Counted from the first letter of the stretch, positions 46,765 through 57,552 are shown. The stretch: 64,000 nucleotides of DNA from Branchinecta lynchi (GCA_023053575.1 JAKZAP010000016.1:16262030-16326029), one strand, 5' to 3'. Made by a program: numbers and translations. Notes: generated from the letters alone by a model not told the origin.

Positions 46765-48440
46765 TGTTCTTGTATTATGCTGTTAGTGTTGCGTTTGTAA
46801 TGTGCACTTACTACTGGCTTGGTTGTTGTGTATATTGTCTTTAGTCTTGTAGGTGCTTAGGTTTAAAATAAACAATCAAACTTGTACATGGTATCAGTAG
46901 TAACCAAATAAAATTGATTCAACTCATTGCTCGACATCATCGGTTGACTGAAATTCCGAAAACTTGAAACATGCATTGACTAGATTTAATCAATATACAA
47001 AACTCATGTTTATTGGTTCCCTAAGCGGTAAAACAGAGACTGTGAAATGCTCATATCTGCTCATATGGGTTGGCGAAAAAGGCAAGGACATATTCAATAA
47101 ATTCACCATCGCTGTGTCAAATTGGATGGCCGGACACCTTGGCGTAGCCAAAACCAAACTTTGTGCTAGAGCTGTCATCTTCTGTCCCGGCATCACAAAA
47201 GATATCATTTCATACATATCCCAGTGTGACGCTTGCAATGCCTTTCGTGACAAGCAGCAACAAGATTTTATGCTCAGAGATCACGAAGCTTCCATGGAAA
47301 CACATTGCCATTAACATCTTCGACTGGCATCCATTGACTCATTGACATCGTCAGCCATCATTGCAAAACTAAAGAGCCAGTTTAGTCGTCATTGAATACC
47401 AAAAACGCCTACATCAGATAACGCTCCAGATCTAGTTTCATCACAATCTGACCAGTTTACCCAATTTTGGGACATTAGTCACAGAACGAGTAGTCCGAAA
47501 TATTCGGAAGCTAATATCCTGATATTACAGCTCAAAGTGCCAAAAATCTCATGTCAAAAGCGCTAGAGGAAAAAATCGGACCAAACCTTAGCCATTCTTG
47601 ATTGTCGGAACAAGCCAATTGAGGAAGGTCATTGTTCACCTGCAGAGTTGCTTATGAGTCGCCAGCGCCGTTCCGTTTTACCGTTGATTTCATCAGAGCT
47701 CTGACCAAAAATAGTGCCTTACTCTCCGTTTGAACACGAAATACAAAAGAAACAAGGATTCGGAAATCAGACCATGACCAAACAGCAAAATCATTAAAGG
47801 TGCTGTAGGAAGAGCAACCAGTCTGGGTCAAACATAGTAACGAAAAGAGGTGGGAAAGAGCATTGGACATTAGAACATTAGAGGATGGTCCCCATTCATA
47901 TCTGGTGAAAGCTCAAAATGGCTGAGCACACAGGATGAACCGAAGACACTTCAGGCCCCAAACGAGTCCGAATGAGTCACCGAATGTGGACGGACAACGC
48001 TCTTAACTTCTCACCAAGACTCATCTTCAATAATCCGTCGTCTGGAACCGGGTGGAACTCGGAGACGCCAGGAAACGTCTTGCCATCTGGAACACCACCT
48101 TCGTAACAAAAAACGTCGGTTCCATCATCGACAGAGAAAGTCTCCTCTTGTTCTTGCAACTCCAGGGCCTATACGTCGTATCCCAACAGAACAAAGATTA
48201 AATCTACCCTGACCGAGGGATACCAGATATGCAACTCGTTCTGGTCAGGAAGTTAAACCTGTCATTCGATCTCTCAAGTAGGTGGCTTATAAAAGAGAGG
48301 GATTCAGAAATCTGCCTGATTATGCTATTAGTGTTGCGTTTGTAATGTGCCGATACTGCTTGCTTGCTTGTTGTATATATTGTATTTTCTCTTGTAGGGG
48401 CTTGGGTTTAAAATAAACAACCAAACCTCTACAGCGACCC
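46765..48440 (+). mobile_element. Deleted Ty3/Gypsy (Mag-like) element: gag joined to integrase
   Basis: Two related terminal segments (about 46765-46891 and 48315-48435) share TTAGTGTTGCGTTTGTAATG and TTTAAAATAAACAA, consistent with short LTRs. The left one is followed by TGGTATCAGTAG, a primer-binding site of initiator-Met-tRNA type. The plus frame 46964-47314 begins with gag-like ALTRFNQYTKLMFIG and passes directly into an integrase zinc-binding domain (GHLGVAKTKLCARA...C-D-A-C). After that come INIFDW and broken integrase remnants up to about 48250. Protease, RT and RNase H are missing, so an internal deletion has fused the two ends. LTR edges are approximate. Confidence 0.65.
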
Positions 48441-49518
48441 TTGGAAAAGAGGGCTACAATATCACTGATGAACATCACAGCTGACTTTCCATTTTTAGCC
48501 ATTGCTTATTGTTTGGTCTTCCATTACTCATCCTCCAGCAGAGCAATCGTCTTTCGCCTTCAAGGTGAAATCTGATACCGATACCAAGACCGAGACAGAA
48601 ATTAATAGCCTAACATGTCAAGTTAAAGAGTTGATAGAATTAGTTGCAAAATAATGATAGTGACCAGAAGCAGAGACGGGAGAATCCGACCATGAAATTA
48701 TTTCAATCCGATTGCAGGGCTAAGTACGAATCCGGTTTGAATTCACCATTTCATGCTGAGGATTTGAATCTTGACTTGAATCCGACCTTAACAAAAATCA
48801 AATCATGTACATAAGTTGTTGTTTAGAATTACAAGTGACGAAGAAATACTGATGCCTAAGACAAATGAGGCTGCCATTTCTTGGTTTTATGTGTGGTTAT
48901 CAGCCAGGAATGAATCTGGGGCTCGTTTAACCACAGTGTGTAAAAATAAAAATAAGAAGGAAACTGGAAGGATTAGAAACTGGAGCGGAGTCGTAAGAGA
49001 CCGCCCAGGAGGAAAAGTCATGGACTCAAACCGGAATCTGGATTGGGACTCACTAGGCTCTGGTCAAAAGACTAAACGATATGGGAGTGCAATAAGGTTT
49101 CCCCTTGTAAATCCCATTCTGTTCAGGTATTAGGATGAGTACAGAACCGGTGGAAGACCGGAAAAGAAGAACGTCATGATGAATGAAATAGTTCCTATGA
49201 AAGAGTGAAAAGATACAGTATAAAATATTAAATATGTTGACGGAAGGGCAGTAACGCTACCAATAGATGCAGAAATACACAGTGCGGGGTGCATATGGCA
49301 CAACCACAACACAAGCTAAAGGATACGCGACATCTATGCTTTGGGTGGAAGAGATGAACCTGCTTCTTTCTGCTTTATTCCGTAGATTGTTAGAATAAAT
49401 TTTGAAATAACAAAACCAGTCAACAAATTCAGGGAGTTTCATCTACCTTTGAAGGAAAACAGATCAGAGGAGAGATATCAGTCGTCATTCACAAAAGCAA
49501 TATGTTTTCTGCTACCGT

Positions 49519-49768
49519 TGTGACGATAAACTTTGTTATCGTTTTCCCGGCTTTCAAGCGCGTTCTACTTAGCTACGCTACCACCCCGATTAGCAAATTA
49601 ATGCCTGAGAGCCGGACGAAGTTTATTTTCACTTCGAAAGTTGAAAAAGAATGCTGCGTCATTGTTCATTGAAACTTCGCGTCAAACTATTCTGTCTTTC
49701 TTTGTGATTCTTTATTAAAGTTATTTCTTCTCTACCCTGTGTTGCTCGAAGTTTAACGAACTACCACA
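49519..49768 (+). repeat. 5' LTR
   Basis: 250 bp, starting TGTGACGATAAAC and ending ACTACCACA. A likely primer-binding site TGGTGTGTAGCATCAGA follows at 49771. An AATAAA-like TTATTAAAG segment lies inside. Confidence 0.82.
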
Positions 49769-50018
49769 ATTGGTGTGTAGCATCAGATTGTAGAGCCAAA
49801 GCGAAGGTAAGAACTTTTGTTAATTGAGGCAACACAGTTCAAAGTTACTTTTGAGATTTCAGACTACCGTGGAGCCCACATTCGCTGGAGTAAGGACTAG
49901 ATCTAGATGGCAGAGGCGTAATCATGTGGAACTAGTGCCAATAAGACGGCAGTGCATTGACCAGCCAGTAGCTAGGAAATCAGGGAGCGCCTCTAATGAG
50001 CAGAAAACAGAGCCAGAG

Positions 50019-50840
50019 ATGCCGAAGGTAGAGTGAAAATCATCAGGACAGATTGTCAGCGACTCTGAGACTAACGTAGGTCCATCTGGTCTCAATGATT
50101 TAGTTGCTCAGTTTCACGACCTTGTGCAAGTCATGCGCGAAAAACAAATTTAACGGTGCGAAGAGGAAAAACAGCAACTATTAGTTAAGCTGAACGAAAC
50201 ACGCGAGTCCAGTCTTAAAAAAATGTCGGAGAGCGACGATGTCGATAGTTTTCTCACAGTATTCGAAAACACGGCAACTTTATGTGGTTGGGATGGCGCA
50301 ATTAGAGTACTACGCTTAATGCCATTGCTTTTAGGACGCGCCCTAGAAGCTGTCGCAGGGTTAACGCAGGATCAGCGTAGGTATTTTAGTGGCGTTAAAG
50401 GGTGGATATTACAGAAGTTCAACATCACCCCAGACTCCTACAGAGCGAAGTTCCCTCAGGTTCGAATGACTGAAAAAGTTAACCTGAGCATTCCGATAAA
50501 CTGAGGACATATTGTGTTAAATGGCTTTCGCTTACGGAGATCGATTTACAAACTGCTAAGATTCGAGCAATCGTGAACGCCTTGACTCTCAATCAATTTA
50601 CTAATAGCGTTTCGTTTCCAGGTCTCACAACTCATCTGCGTGAAACCGCACCAAAAAATATAGACGAAATTTTAGCGACGCACAGAAATCACCGAAATCA
50701 ACGCAGATGGCGCCTAGGCGAGCAAAGAGCAATAGTAAGTTTCCTCAAGCTAAGGGTGAGCCTAGAGCTTGTTTTAAATGCGGTTCTTTAGATCATTTAG
50801 CTTGAGCTTGTCCAGCTATAGATAAATCTAGAAACCTCTC
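50019..50840 (+). pseudogene. Gag of the Gmr1-like element
   Basis: In one frame from 50019: a coiled-coil N-terminus with two stops, then from 50223 DDVDSFLTVFE, CGWDG, RLMPLLLGRALEA, VKGWILQKFNI, a capsid domain typical of Gypsy gag. After a frame change it continues at 50573-50791, and in a third frame CFKCGSLDHLA, a stop, then ACP is a broken zinc knuckle (about 50770-50815). Confidence 0.72.
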
Positions 50841-50949
50841 AAAGAGGGAGCAAGCAAGGGGTAGCACAAAGAATTCGTTAAAGTGTATAGGAGGTAAGGG
50901 GGTCTTATTCGCGAAGAATTCTGTGCACAAACTGACGCTAAAATTATTC

Positions 50950-51560
50950 CAGGCACGGTTAATGCAGTTAGCGCTATAATGCTTGTCGACAGTGGGAGTG
51001 GAATGACGATCGGACGTCGAGACCTTTTGAAGGAAGTTTTAGCGAATTCAACTCAGGTTTTTCACGTCGGTTGCTTACATTCAGTATTCACACGTTACAC
51101 CACTGGATAGTGCCATAGTAACCCTAGAAATAGAAAATGGAGATGGGGGAAAGATTAGAGAGAGTGGTATCCGACAGTTTGCCTCATCAGGTAATCTTGG
51201 GAAGGGATTTCAAGAATTGTTGGTCTGTTTTTGATAAGCGCCGCCAATGTAGTATCGTCTCGAGAAACGTCCACAGAGAGCGAATCCAGCCCGTCGAGTG
51301 ATTCCAGCTCCTCGGAAAATTCGAGCAGTGAGAGCGATCGTGAGCAAGCGCCTGAGCTTCGACCATGTGTCAGCGGAGCGAACCAAGCGAGCCATGATAA
51401 ATCACCGGTGCTCGAATGCGCAGCTTCGGACTTCGATGCAACTTTGTTCAAAGAATCCAAATAGAAGTCTCCAAAACCCGGGGGAGTCAGAAGAGAAGTA
51501 AAGAACGCCTATACTCAAGCGACGATGTCAGCATCGCTCATCGAGAAGTCAGGAAACTTC
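50950..51560 (+). pseudogene. Retroviral-type protease region and Ser-rich linker
   Basis: Near 50980 the translation MLVDSGSGMTIG carries the aspartic-protease DSG motif with a following hydrophobic-Gly segment. After it, 51231-51464 encodes a Ser/Glu-rich spacer that leads toward the integrase. It is frameshifted several times. Confidence 0.55.
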
Positions 51561-52810
51561 CAGATATACCAGGAGTAAGACCAAACCCTGGCTAACCTGC
51601 GAAAAAACTGTTCACACGTGGAGCAGAAAAACGCGAAGGTACGTTATGAGCTGTTAGACAATTTACTATACAGAGTAATTAGTCTTTCCAGTTCAGAAGG
51701 TGGAGGAAAGCGCATTCAACTTGTATTACCACGCTGTTATAGACAGCAAGTATTAAAACAAGCGCATAGTTCTGCCTTTGGAGGTCATTTAGCTCGCAGG
51801 AAGATTATCGATCGCATCACGCGCCTTTTCAGCTGGCCCGGGTTGACCCGTGATGTCGAGAAATTTGTTCGTTCTTGCGGGGAATGCCAGCTGATCGCTA
51901 GGATCACGAAGAGCGATAGAGTTCCTATGCAAAACTTTGTGTCAGCCACAAAACCTTTGCGAGAATAGGAGTAGATCTCATAGGACGTTTATAAAGATCT
52001 TCAAAGGGAAATGTTTCTATTCTTTGTATAGTCGATTATTTTCGAAATGGCCAGAAGCGTATGCCCTTCGTTCGGCAAAGACCGGGAAAATAATGGATGT
52101 ACTCCGTGACTATTTTTGGGAGGTAGGGGTTCCCCAAATATTTAGTAAAGGATCAAGGAGCAAACTTGTTAGCTAAACCCCTACAAAACATGGTAAACGA
52201 GTTAGGGTTTAAAAAGACTAGGAGTTCGCCGTTCCACCCTCATACTTGTGATTTATGCGAGCGTTTGAATGGGACTCTCGTGAGCATGCTAAAGAAGTGT
52301 GCTATGGCAGAGCCATGAAAATGGGACGAGTTCCTTCCCCTAATTTTGTTTCCATATCGCGAAGTAGAGCACGAATCAACTGGTTTTCCGCCTTACCAGA
52401 TGCTATTCGGGGAATATCCAAGAGGACCCCTACAAGTCCTTAAGGAAGGTTTCACCGAGCAAATGAATGCGAAGCCGGAGGAAAACAGAAGTAATCGTTC
52501 GCATCTTTTTCAGCTTCGAGCAAGTCTGCAAACGAAAGTGGACCTAGCGCTAGCAAAGAACGCAACTGCTACGGCTAAATAGAGTGTCGACATACGACGT
52601 CGGAACGTCAGAGACCAAGTCGTTAGAGACAGGCGACAAGACCGTCGTGCTTATGCAGACGGGAGGGTCGAAGATGGAGGGCCGGTGGCACGGCCCGTTC
52701 ACGGTCTTACGGAAACTTGGTAAGTGCAAATACGAGATTAATGGGTTCGCAGGCAGAAAAAAAAAGAAAATCCTGCACGCGAACCTACTCAGAAAGTTGA
52801 TGGAACCAAA
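51560..52810 (+). pseudogene. Integrase of the Gmr1-like element
   Basis: 51618-51968 carries the HHCC zinc domain (QAHSSAFGGHLARRKII, WPGLTRDVEKF, SCGECQLI). The core follows in broken frames (FSKWPEAYAL, then GVPQIFSKGS where the catalytic Asp motif is expected, then ERLNGTLVSMLKKCA and FPPYQMLFGEYPRGP). 52584-52810 holds the C-terminal domain (GRWHGPFTVLRKLG, KKKKILHANLLRKL). This domain lies upstream of RT, not downstream. Confidence 0.78.
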
Positions 52811-52889
52811 GCCATGCTATTTTTCAACGGTTCTTCCTGCTGAGAGCGAGCAAGAAGACGGGAAAGTCAGAATCGTAATTTTTTGCCCT

Positions 52890-53870
52890 AATAGTCCTTC
52901 GCCTTCACAAGTCGAGCTTAGCCCCGATTTGAGCGTCAGAAAGCGAGAGCAAGTAAACGCGTTACTTAGCGAGTTTAGCTCAGTATTAAGGGAGATTCCT
53001 GGCAGAACAGATCTTGTCTGCCACAAAATTTATAAAGCCCACAAGAAAAAATGCTTACCGCATACCTGAAAGTAAACGCGCCGCAGGCTGAAATCGATAG
53101 AATGCTCGAGGCGGGGACAGTAAGACTTTCAAGTAGCCCGTGGGCCAGTCCGATAGCAGTGGTGCCTAAAAAGAGCGATGAAATTCGCCTCTATTGCGAT
53201 TACCGAGCGTTAAACCATTAGTGAGAATCCGGACCCGCAACCAATGCCGTACATTGACGAGTTGATCTCAAGAGTAGGGAATGCGAAATACATCAGTGTC
53301 TACGATCTCACTAAGAGATACTTTCAAATTGAATGGATGAGTCAAGTATCCGGAAAACTGCAGTAGTAAGCCACAGTCGCCATATCGAGTTCCTCCGAAT
53401 GCTGTTTGGTTTGCGCGATGCAGGGGCATCATTTGTAAAAATGATGCAAAGGATAGTAGATAAGTGTGAATCTTTCGCTTGAGCTTATTATGACGATTCA
53501 GTAGTGTTCAGCGACGATTGGGAAGACCATATCCGGCACAACGAGGTTATGCTAGAGCGCCTTCGTCAAACAGGTTTAACCGCAAACCCAAAGAAGTGCC
53601 GAATTGGTTTCCCTAGAACTACGTATTTAGGTTATGTAGTAGCGAGCGGATTAATTTCAGTTTCCACAGAAAAGCCCGAAGCCATCAAGGTGTATCGTAG
53701 GCCCATTACAAAAAATGATGTAAAGGCTTTCTTGGGACTGATAAGCTTTTACCAGACTTTAATCCCAAACCGAGCTGTAGTCGCGCGCCCATTAATAGAG
53801 CTTAATCTCAAATCGAAACCGAATGTCGTTGAATGGAATGCGAAGTGTGAGTTAGCTTTCTCGAAATAAA
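52890..53870 (+). pseudogene. Reverse transcriptase of the Gmr1-like element
   Basis: It starts in the same frame as the integrase tail with KREQVNALLSEFSSVLREIPGRT. Frame changes follow: YRIPE, SSPWASPIAVVPKKS, RLYCDYRALN, NAKYISVYDL. The catalytic YDDSVVFSDDW lies near 53495. From 53504 one open stretch shows TANPKKC-I-GFPRTTYLGYVV and DVKAFLGLISFYQ (RT thumb). Confidence 0.8.
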
Positions 53871-53879
53871 AAGAAATAC

Positions 53880-54290
53880 CGTCTGGGGACAGAGTCATGC
53901 GCTGTTTTCACCCCGACGAAAAGATCACGATTCAGGTAGATGCCTCGGGAGGGAATTGGGGTAGTTGGTTCCCAAATCCACGATTGTGCCGAGCACTCTC
54001 TCATTTATTTGAGCAGGGCACTCACACCAGCAGAAAGAAGGTACAGTACAATCGAGCGTGAATGCCTCCCTATAACATTCGCTGTGCAAAAGCTGTATTA
54101 TTTCGTCGAAGGTCGGTCCTTCGAAATATAGACAGATTACGCCCCACTAGCTTACCTGAACCAAATGAAAAATGACAACCCACGTCTTGCTCGATGGGCA
54201 ATGATTCCACAGCCTTTTTCAATAACGTTCGTCAAAAAGAGAGGCGTAGATAGCGCGAACGCCGACGCGCTGTCAAGGGGGGTATGAAAT
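53880..54290 (+). pseudogene. RNase H of the Gmr1-like element
   Basis: Signatures in order: HPDEKITIQVDASGG (first catalytic Asp), IYLSRALTPAERRYSTIERE (catalytic Glu), then DYAPLAYLNQM, ARWAM and NADALSRG. Three frame breaks. The 103-codon frame 54375-54686 downstream has no motif I can name and lies in the 3' part of the element. Confidence 0.75.
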
Positions 54291-54803
54291 GACCGAACAC
54301 ACCATTCTCTTGAACCCAGTTTCGTTGTAAATATTTCTCCGCTGGTTCCAGATCCCAAACTTGAGCACAGGGCATTGGCCGCCAAGTCAAGGTTCCTAGC
54401 AGATGTATGCGCCACCGATCACCCTACAGCCTGGGAAGCACTTACGTCCGAGGTTCGGAACGACCGGAGTGTGCGCCAAGCAGACCAGCCTTGCGCCAAC
54501 TGTAGGAGAAGTGACGTTACGTTCTGTACTTTCGAGGGGGCGATCTTTAGGGTTTATGGGAACATGGAAGTGTCAATCGCTGTTACAGAAAAATACCACA
54601 CAGCGATTTGTAACGCAGTCCACAGGTTCGGTAAGGTCCATCTTAATATGCAAGCCACACTAAGCGAGCTGAGGGACCATTACTAGTGGTTTTCTATGGA
54701 AGCCGATTCCAAAAGGTTGTCCTGGGATTCCACGAATGTTCCCGTCCTTTTTGAGCTGGTACTTTGTTCAAAAGTGGGGGAAGTTAGTTGAGGTGGGGAG
54801 AGA

Positions 54804-55066
54804 GTGGCGATAATCTTTGTAATCGCCACTACGTCTGGTTTTCCCGGCTGTCAGACGCGTTCAAATTAGCTACGCTACCACCCCGATTAGCAAATGAATT
54901 CCTGAGAACCAGGCGAAATTTATTTTCATTCCGAAAACGGAAAAAGAGTGCAGTGTCAGTGTTCATTGAGACGTCGTGCCAAACTATTCTATCTTACTTT
55001 GTGATTCTTCATTAAAGTTATTTCTTCTCCACCCCGTCTTGCTCGGTGTTTAACGAACTACCACAA
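54804..55066 (+). repeat. 3' LTR
   Basis: Matches the 5' LTR from TGGCGATAATCTTTG to ACTACCACA. It is preceded by the purine tract GAGGTGGGGAGAGAG (54790-54804). Confidence 0.82.
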
Positions 55067-55507
55067 CCGTAGTGACAAAGCACCAGAAAAATGTCCCCAT
55101 TCTTTATCCTACCGTTCGTCTTGTTCGTTGTTAAACACAAAGGATTTCAGACATTCCTGTCCTTATAGTTCACATAAGCAGTACTGGTGTTGCAATGGAA
55201 AATGTGTTTGACAAATTCTTTGGTCGAGAAGGTTGTTTAAGCAGGAAAACTATCAGGAAAAGTCTTAGTTGTTAATCTGAGAAAATTATTCTCTCCGAAG
55301 TTTTAGATTACTAATCTGCCCAACCTTTAAGAATGGACTTTAAGTAATATTTAATACCTTTAAGTAATATGAGAGTCAGTTAGTGCGACCACAAATTGGT
55401 CGTCGACCCAAAATATATTAAACAACAAGCACTGGTGCATACTCTTATCTTCTGAAATAGATAATCCAAGTAATGTATAATTACAATTGTGGAAGAGTTC
55501 ATTATAA

Positions 55508-55672
55508 CTAGTTCAGATGACTGTTAATCCAGTCAAAGTAAGCTGATACACGAACGTACAACCCGGGCACGTTAGGGGTACCACACTTTGAAGGTCCTCC
55601 TGAAACTATTCCAATTAAATAGTGCTTTTCCGATCGGGCATCAACAAGGATCAGAGGTCCGCCGGAATCTCC
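55508..55672 (-). CDS. Trypsin-like serine protease, last exon (duplicate)
   Basis: Minus exon with acceptor TTTTTTTATTGCAG at 55673 and a stop at 55508-55510. The 54 codons encode GDSGGPL, then [30 protein letters not shown] and a C-terminal tail. It is open and conservatively changed relative to 21295-21459. The homologous intron upstream breaks off at 55795, before any earlier exon, so within this window it is an orphan last exon. It is either the end of another gene whose other exons lie right of the virus-like block, or a gene fragment. Confidence 0.75.
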   Translation of the reverse strand, partial: GDSGGPLILVDARSEKHYLIGIVSGGPSKCGTPNVPGLYVRVSAYFDWINSHLN

Positions 55673-55795
55673 CTGCAATAAAAAAAAATCAACAGTCGTC
55701 ATAAAGTCAGAATCTTCAAATTGCAACAAGTCTGCTAGATCCCAGGGGTTATCGGCTCTACCAAAAGCTTCATATGGCTCTTCGCTTTACCAGAT

Positions 55796-56199
55796 TAGAG
55801 ATGTCACGATTGTTCGGTTGCGAATAGGAACCAAACCTGTATTCAAGATTATATTATTTTGTAAGATTACATTATTTTAAGATTACAGGTTTGTTTCTTT
55901 CCCCGAGGTTGGCCCAGAAGATTGACAGCTTGACGAGGACCCTTGCCAAAAAGGGCCGAAATATTGGTGATGAAGAAGAATCGTAGCTGACGAGTAGTAT
56001 ATAATCGCCGATCCTAGACCACCCTCCCCCCAATTTCAAAACCCCATTTTAACATCAATTTCTTAAATTTTAACATCCTTTTTACCAAATTATCCCCCTT
56101 TTTAATAACATTTTTATTTTCTTACTTCCAAAATAAAGGATACAAGAAATGAGAATATTACCCTTTACTACATATAAAATACTACAATATACACTACTT
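55796..56199. other. No recognised gene; junction into the virus-like block
   Basis: Contains CGAGGACCCTTGCCAAAAAGGGCC near 55935, which resembles a stretch in the fold-back arms (about 29835), and T/C-rich low-complexity sequence from 56020. I could not find the terminal inverted repeat or target duplication of the virus-like element here. Confidence 0.35.
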
Positions 56200-56238
56200 C
56201 TTTTTTTTTTTTTACATTTTTCATTTTTTATTCAAATA

Positions 56239-56547
56239 TTACTGACTAAACAGTTCTAAATCCACATATGTTTCTTTGTTCTTGTTTTCGCGTACAATCG
56301 GCTGCAAAACTAGATTTTTCTTTAAAAGTAATTCGTTAGCAATGGCATTATATTTCTGTGTTATAAACAAATCACAGGGTTTGTCATTATGATTAATAAC
56401 TACAACCAACTTATCACCGTATTTTGTCTTAGCAATTCTCATTTTAACAATAGTATATTTCAATCCTAGAACTAGTTCTTCTTTCCTGATTGTCTCATTG
56501 TATTTATTCATTCTGATTGTATTCAAGACTTCCTTTGTGGACTCCAT
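56239..56547 (-). CDS. Small OB-fold-like protein, possible single-strand DNA-binding protein
   Basis: 102 codons, ATG at 56547 placed directly on the CCCCTAATAAATG motif. The centre reads LGLKYTIVKMRIAKTKYGD-KLVVVI, a strand pattern seen in small OB-fold-type proteins of invertebrate DNA elements (y-x-I...TKYG...vvv). A Lys-rich N-terminus and an acidic C-terminal tail (DLELFSQ) also recall single-strand-binding proteins. A role beside PolB in replication is inference. No catalytic motif. Transcribed away from PolB, with a 570-bp gap to the next leftward gene. Confidence 0.55.
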   Translation of the reverse strand: MESTKEVLNTIRMNKYNETIRKEELVLGLKYTIVKMRIAKTKYGDKLVVVINHNDKPCDLFITQKYNAIANELLLKKNLVLQPIVRENKNKETYVDLELFSQ

Positions 56548-56560
56548 TTATTAGGGGATG
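56545..56560 (-). promoter_or_regulatory. Start-site motif CCCCTAATAAATG
   Basis: In minus sense ATCCCCTAATAAATGG covers the start codon. It is the best match, with 63461, to the shared motif of this block. Confidence 0.55.
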
Positions 56561-56749
56561 ATTTTATTAAATAAAAATCCCAATCGCTTTGAAACATCTG
56601 GTAATAGAAACCAACCACGTTTATCACATAAATGCGATAGATAAAAACGCAGTACTGAGTTTGCATGATGATATGATGATTACCGATTTTGAACTTTATA
56701 AAATATTTTTGCAAAACCCCACACCCCCAGACTTTGAAAATTAAGAGGT

Positions 56750-56960
56750 GTGATGTTGGTACACCCCGATTGGTGTAGTGTTTGTGGTGATGTGGCCTTA
56801 GTCTGGGGGGCCCTGAACGGGGAACCCGCAAGTTTTTATTACCATCCCACTATCGACAAACAGAAACTGCGGTCAGTGGGATTCGAAGGTCTGAATGGTG
56901 ATGAGTCAACGTTCGGCCGAGCGTTGAGCCACTACACCAAGGGTCCTTGTTCAATTCGCA
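56750..56960 (-). repeat. SINE-like or tRNA-derived relic
   Basis: In minus sense a TTGGTGTAGTGG word (A-box-like, about 56930-56942) is followed about 40 bp later by CCTTCGAATCCC (B-box-like, about 56878-56890). Between them is the inverted repeat CTCAACGCTCGGCCGAACGTTGA. A second TTGGTGTAGTG lies on the plus strand near 56770. The GC-rich composition contrasts with the flanking viral genes, so it looks like an insertion. It does not fold as a proper tRNA. Confidence 0.4.
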
Positions 56961-57119
56961 CAAGTTTCCGAGTTAAGATGAGATTGTGTTAGTCACGCCG
57001 GAGACTGTAATTACATCCCAAATTGGCGGCGAGACCTTTGAATGACGCAGCTCATTAATGCGCGTATGAAATAAAGATCTGTTTGACAGTTAGGAAACAA
57101 TATTCAGTATAGCAATAGA

Positions 57120-57539
57120 CTATATGTTTGGTAATTTCTCTTGAATTTTTATAGATTTATTACAATATTTATAGCCATTCAGACGGACTTGTTTCATGTA
57201 TTTTTCGCGAGGAAAAAATCGAAAGGTTTTACGCATCTCTGTTTCTCTCTGAATTACCTCCTCAATTGTTAACTGTCCGCATTTTAGCATTGACAACAAC
57301 TCAGTATAAAAATCATAAATAGTCCTAAATTCTGCTTTTCTATCAGCAATGCTTAATTGCTTTTCAATTATTTCGATGATAACAGCACCCAAACTTAAAG
57401 AAGCTAGCGGTAGCACTAGAAACGCAGACATTCCTGCTGCTGAAAAGAGGAATTTGGATACAAGTAAGCTATTACTTATACGATTGTAGTACTTGTAACT
57501 GCGACGGTAAACATACATTTTCTTTTCTATTTCTTCCAT
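57120..57539 (-). CDS. Two-segment membrane protein, possibly SLATT-like
   Basis: 139 codons, ATG at 57539. Residues about 1-22 are charged and Tyr-rich. Two hydrophobic stretches follow (LLVSKFLFSAAGMSAFLVL and LASLSLGAVIIEII). A helical, coiled-coil-like part comes next (ADRKAEFRTIYDFYTELLSML, then LTIEEVIQRETEMRKTF), ending with a basic tail. Two membrane helices plus an amphipathic helical tail recall the SLATT family of putative pore-forming effectors, but that is only a shape match. It is transcribed divergently from PolB with 300 bp between the start codons. A membrane role in virion release or host interaction is inference. Confidence 0.55.
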   Translation of the reverse strand: MEEIEKKMYVYRRSYKYYNRISNSLLVSKFLFSAAGMSAFLVLPLASLSLGAVIIEIIEKQLSIADRKAEFRTIYDFYTELLSMLKCGQLTIEEVIQRETEMRKTFRFFPREKYMKQVRLNGYKYCNKSIKIQEKLPNI

Positions 57540-57552
57540 TTATAATATAATA
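57537..57552 (-). promoter_or_regulatory. Start-site motif, weak version
   Basis: In minus sense TATTATATTATAAATGG. It shares TAAATG and the AT-rich lead but lacks the CC. Confidence 0.35.

Larger units (their letters stand above)
49519..55066 (+). mobile_element. Gmr1-like Ty3/Gypsy LTR retrotransposon, integrase before RT
   Basis: 5.55 kb, flanked by the 5-bp duplication ACCGT (49514-49518, 55067-55071). The unoccupied site survives in copy A near 20870. Domain order on the plus strand is gag, protease, integrase, reverse transcriptase, RNase H. Ordinary Gypsy elements have integrase last; integrase before RT is the trait of the Gmr1 lineage. Every coding part is interrupted by stops or frame changes, so the copy is dead. 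Confidence 0.85.
44160..55795 (+). repeat. Segmental duplication copy A'
   Basis: Direct partner of 10720-21580. Private insertions here are the Gypsy deletion derivative (about 46745-48570) and the Gmr1-like element (49519-55066). The right breakpoint is sharp: homology is lost after CTCTTCGCTTTACC (about 55795), within what is intron in copy A. Confidence 0.85.

Noticed and set aside
54375..54686. Extra coding domain in the Gmr1-like element
   Set aside because: No recognisable motif, and the same bases are open in several frames.
56750..56992. 80-codon plus-strand frame or a true tRNA gene
   Set aside because: The region has A- and B-box-like words but the T-arm and acceptor stem do not pair, so it is at best a SINE-like relic; the frame is incidental.
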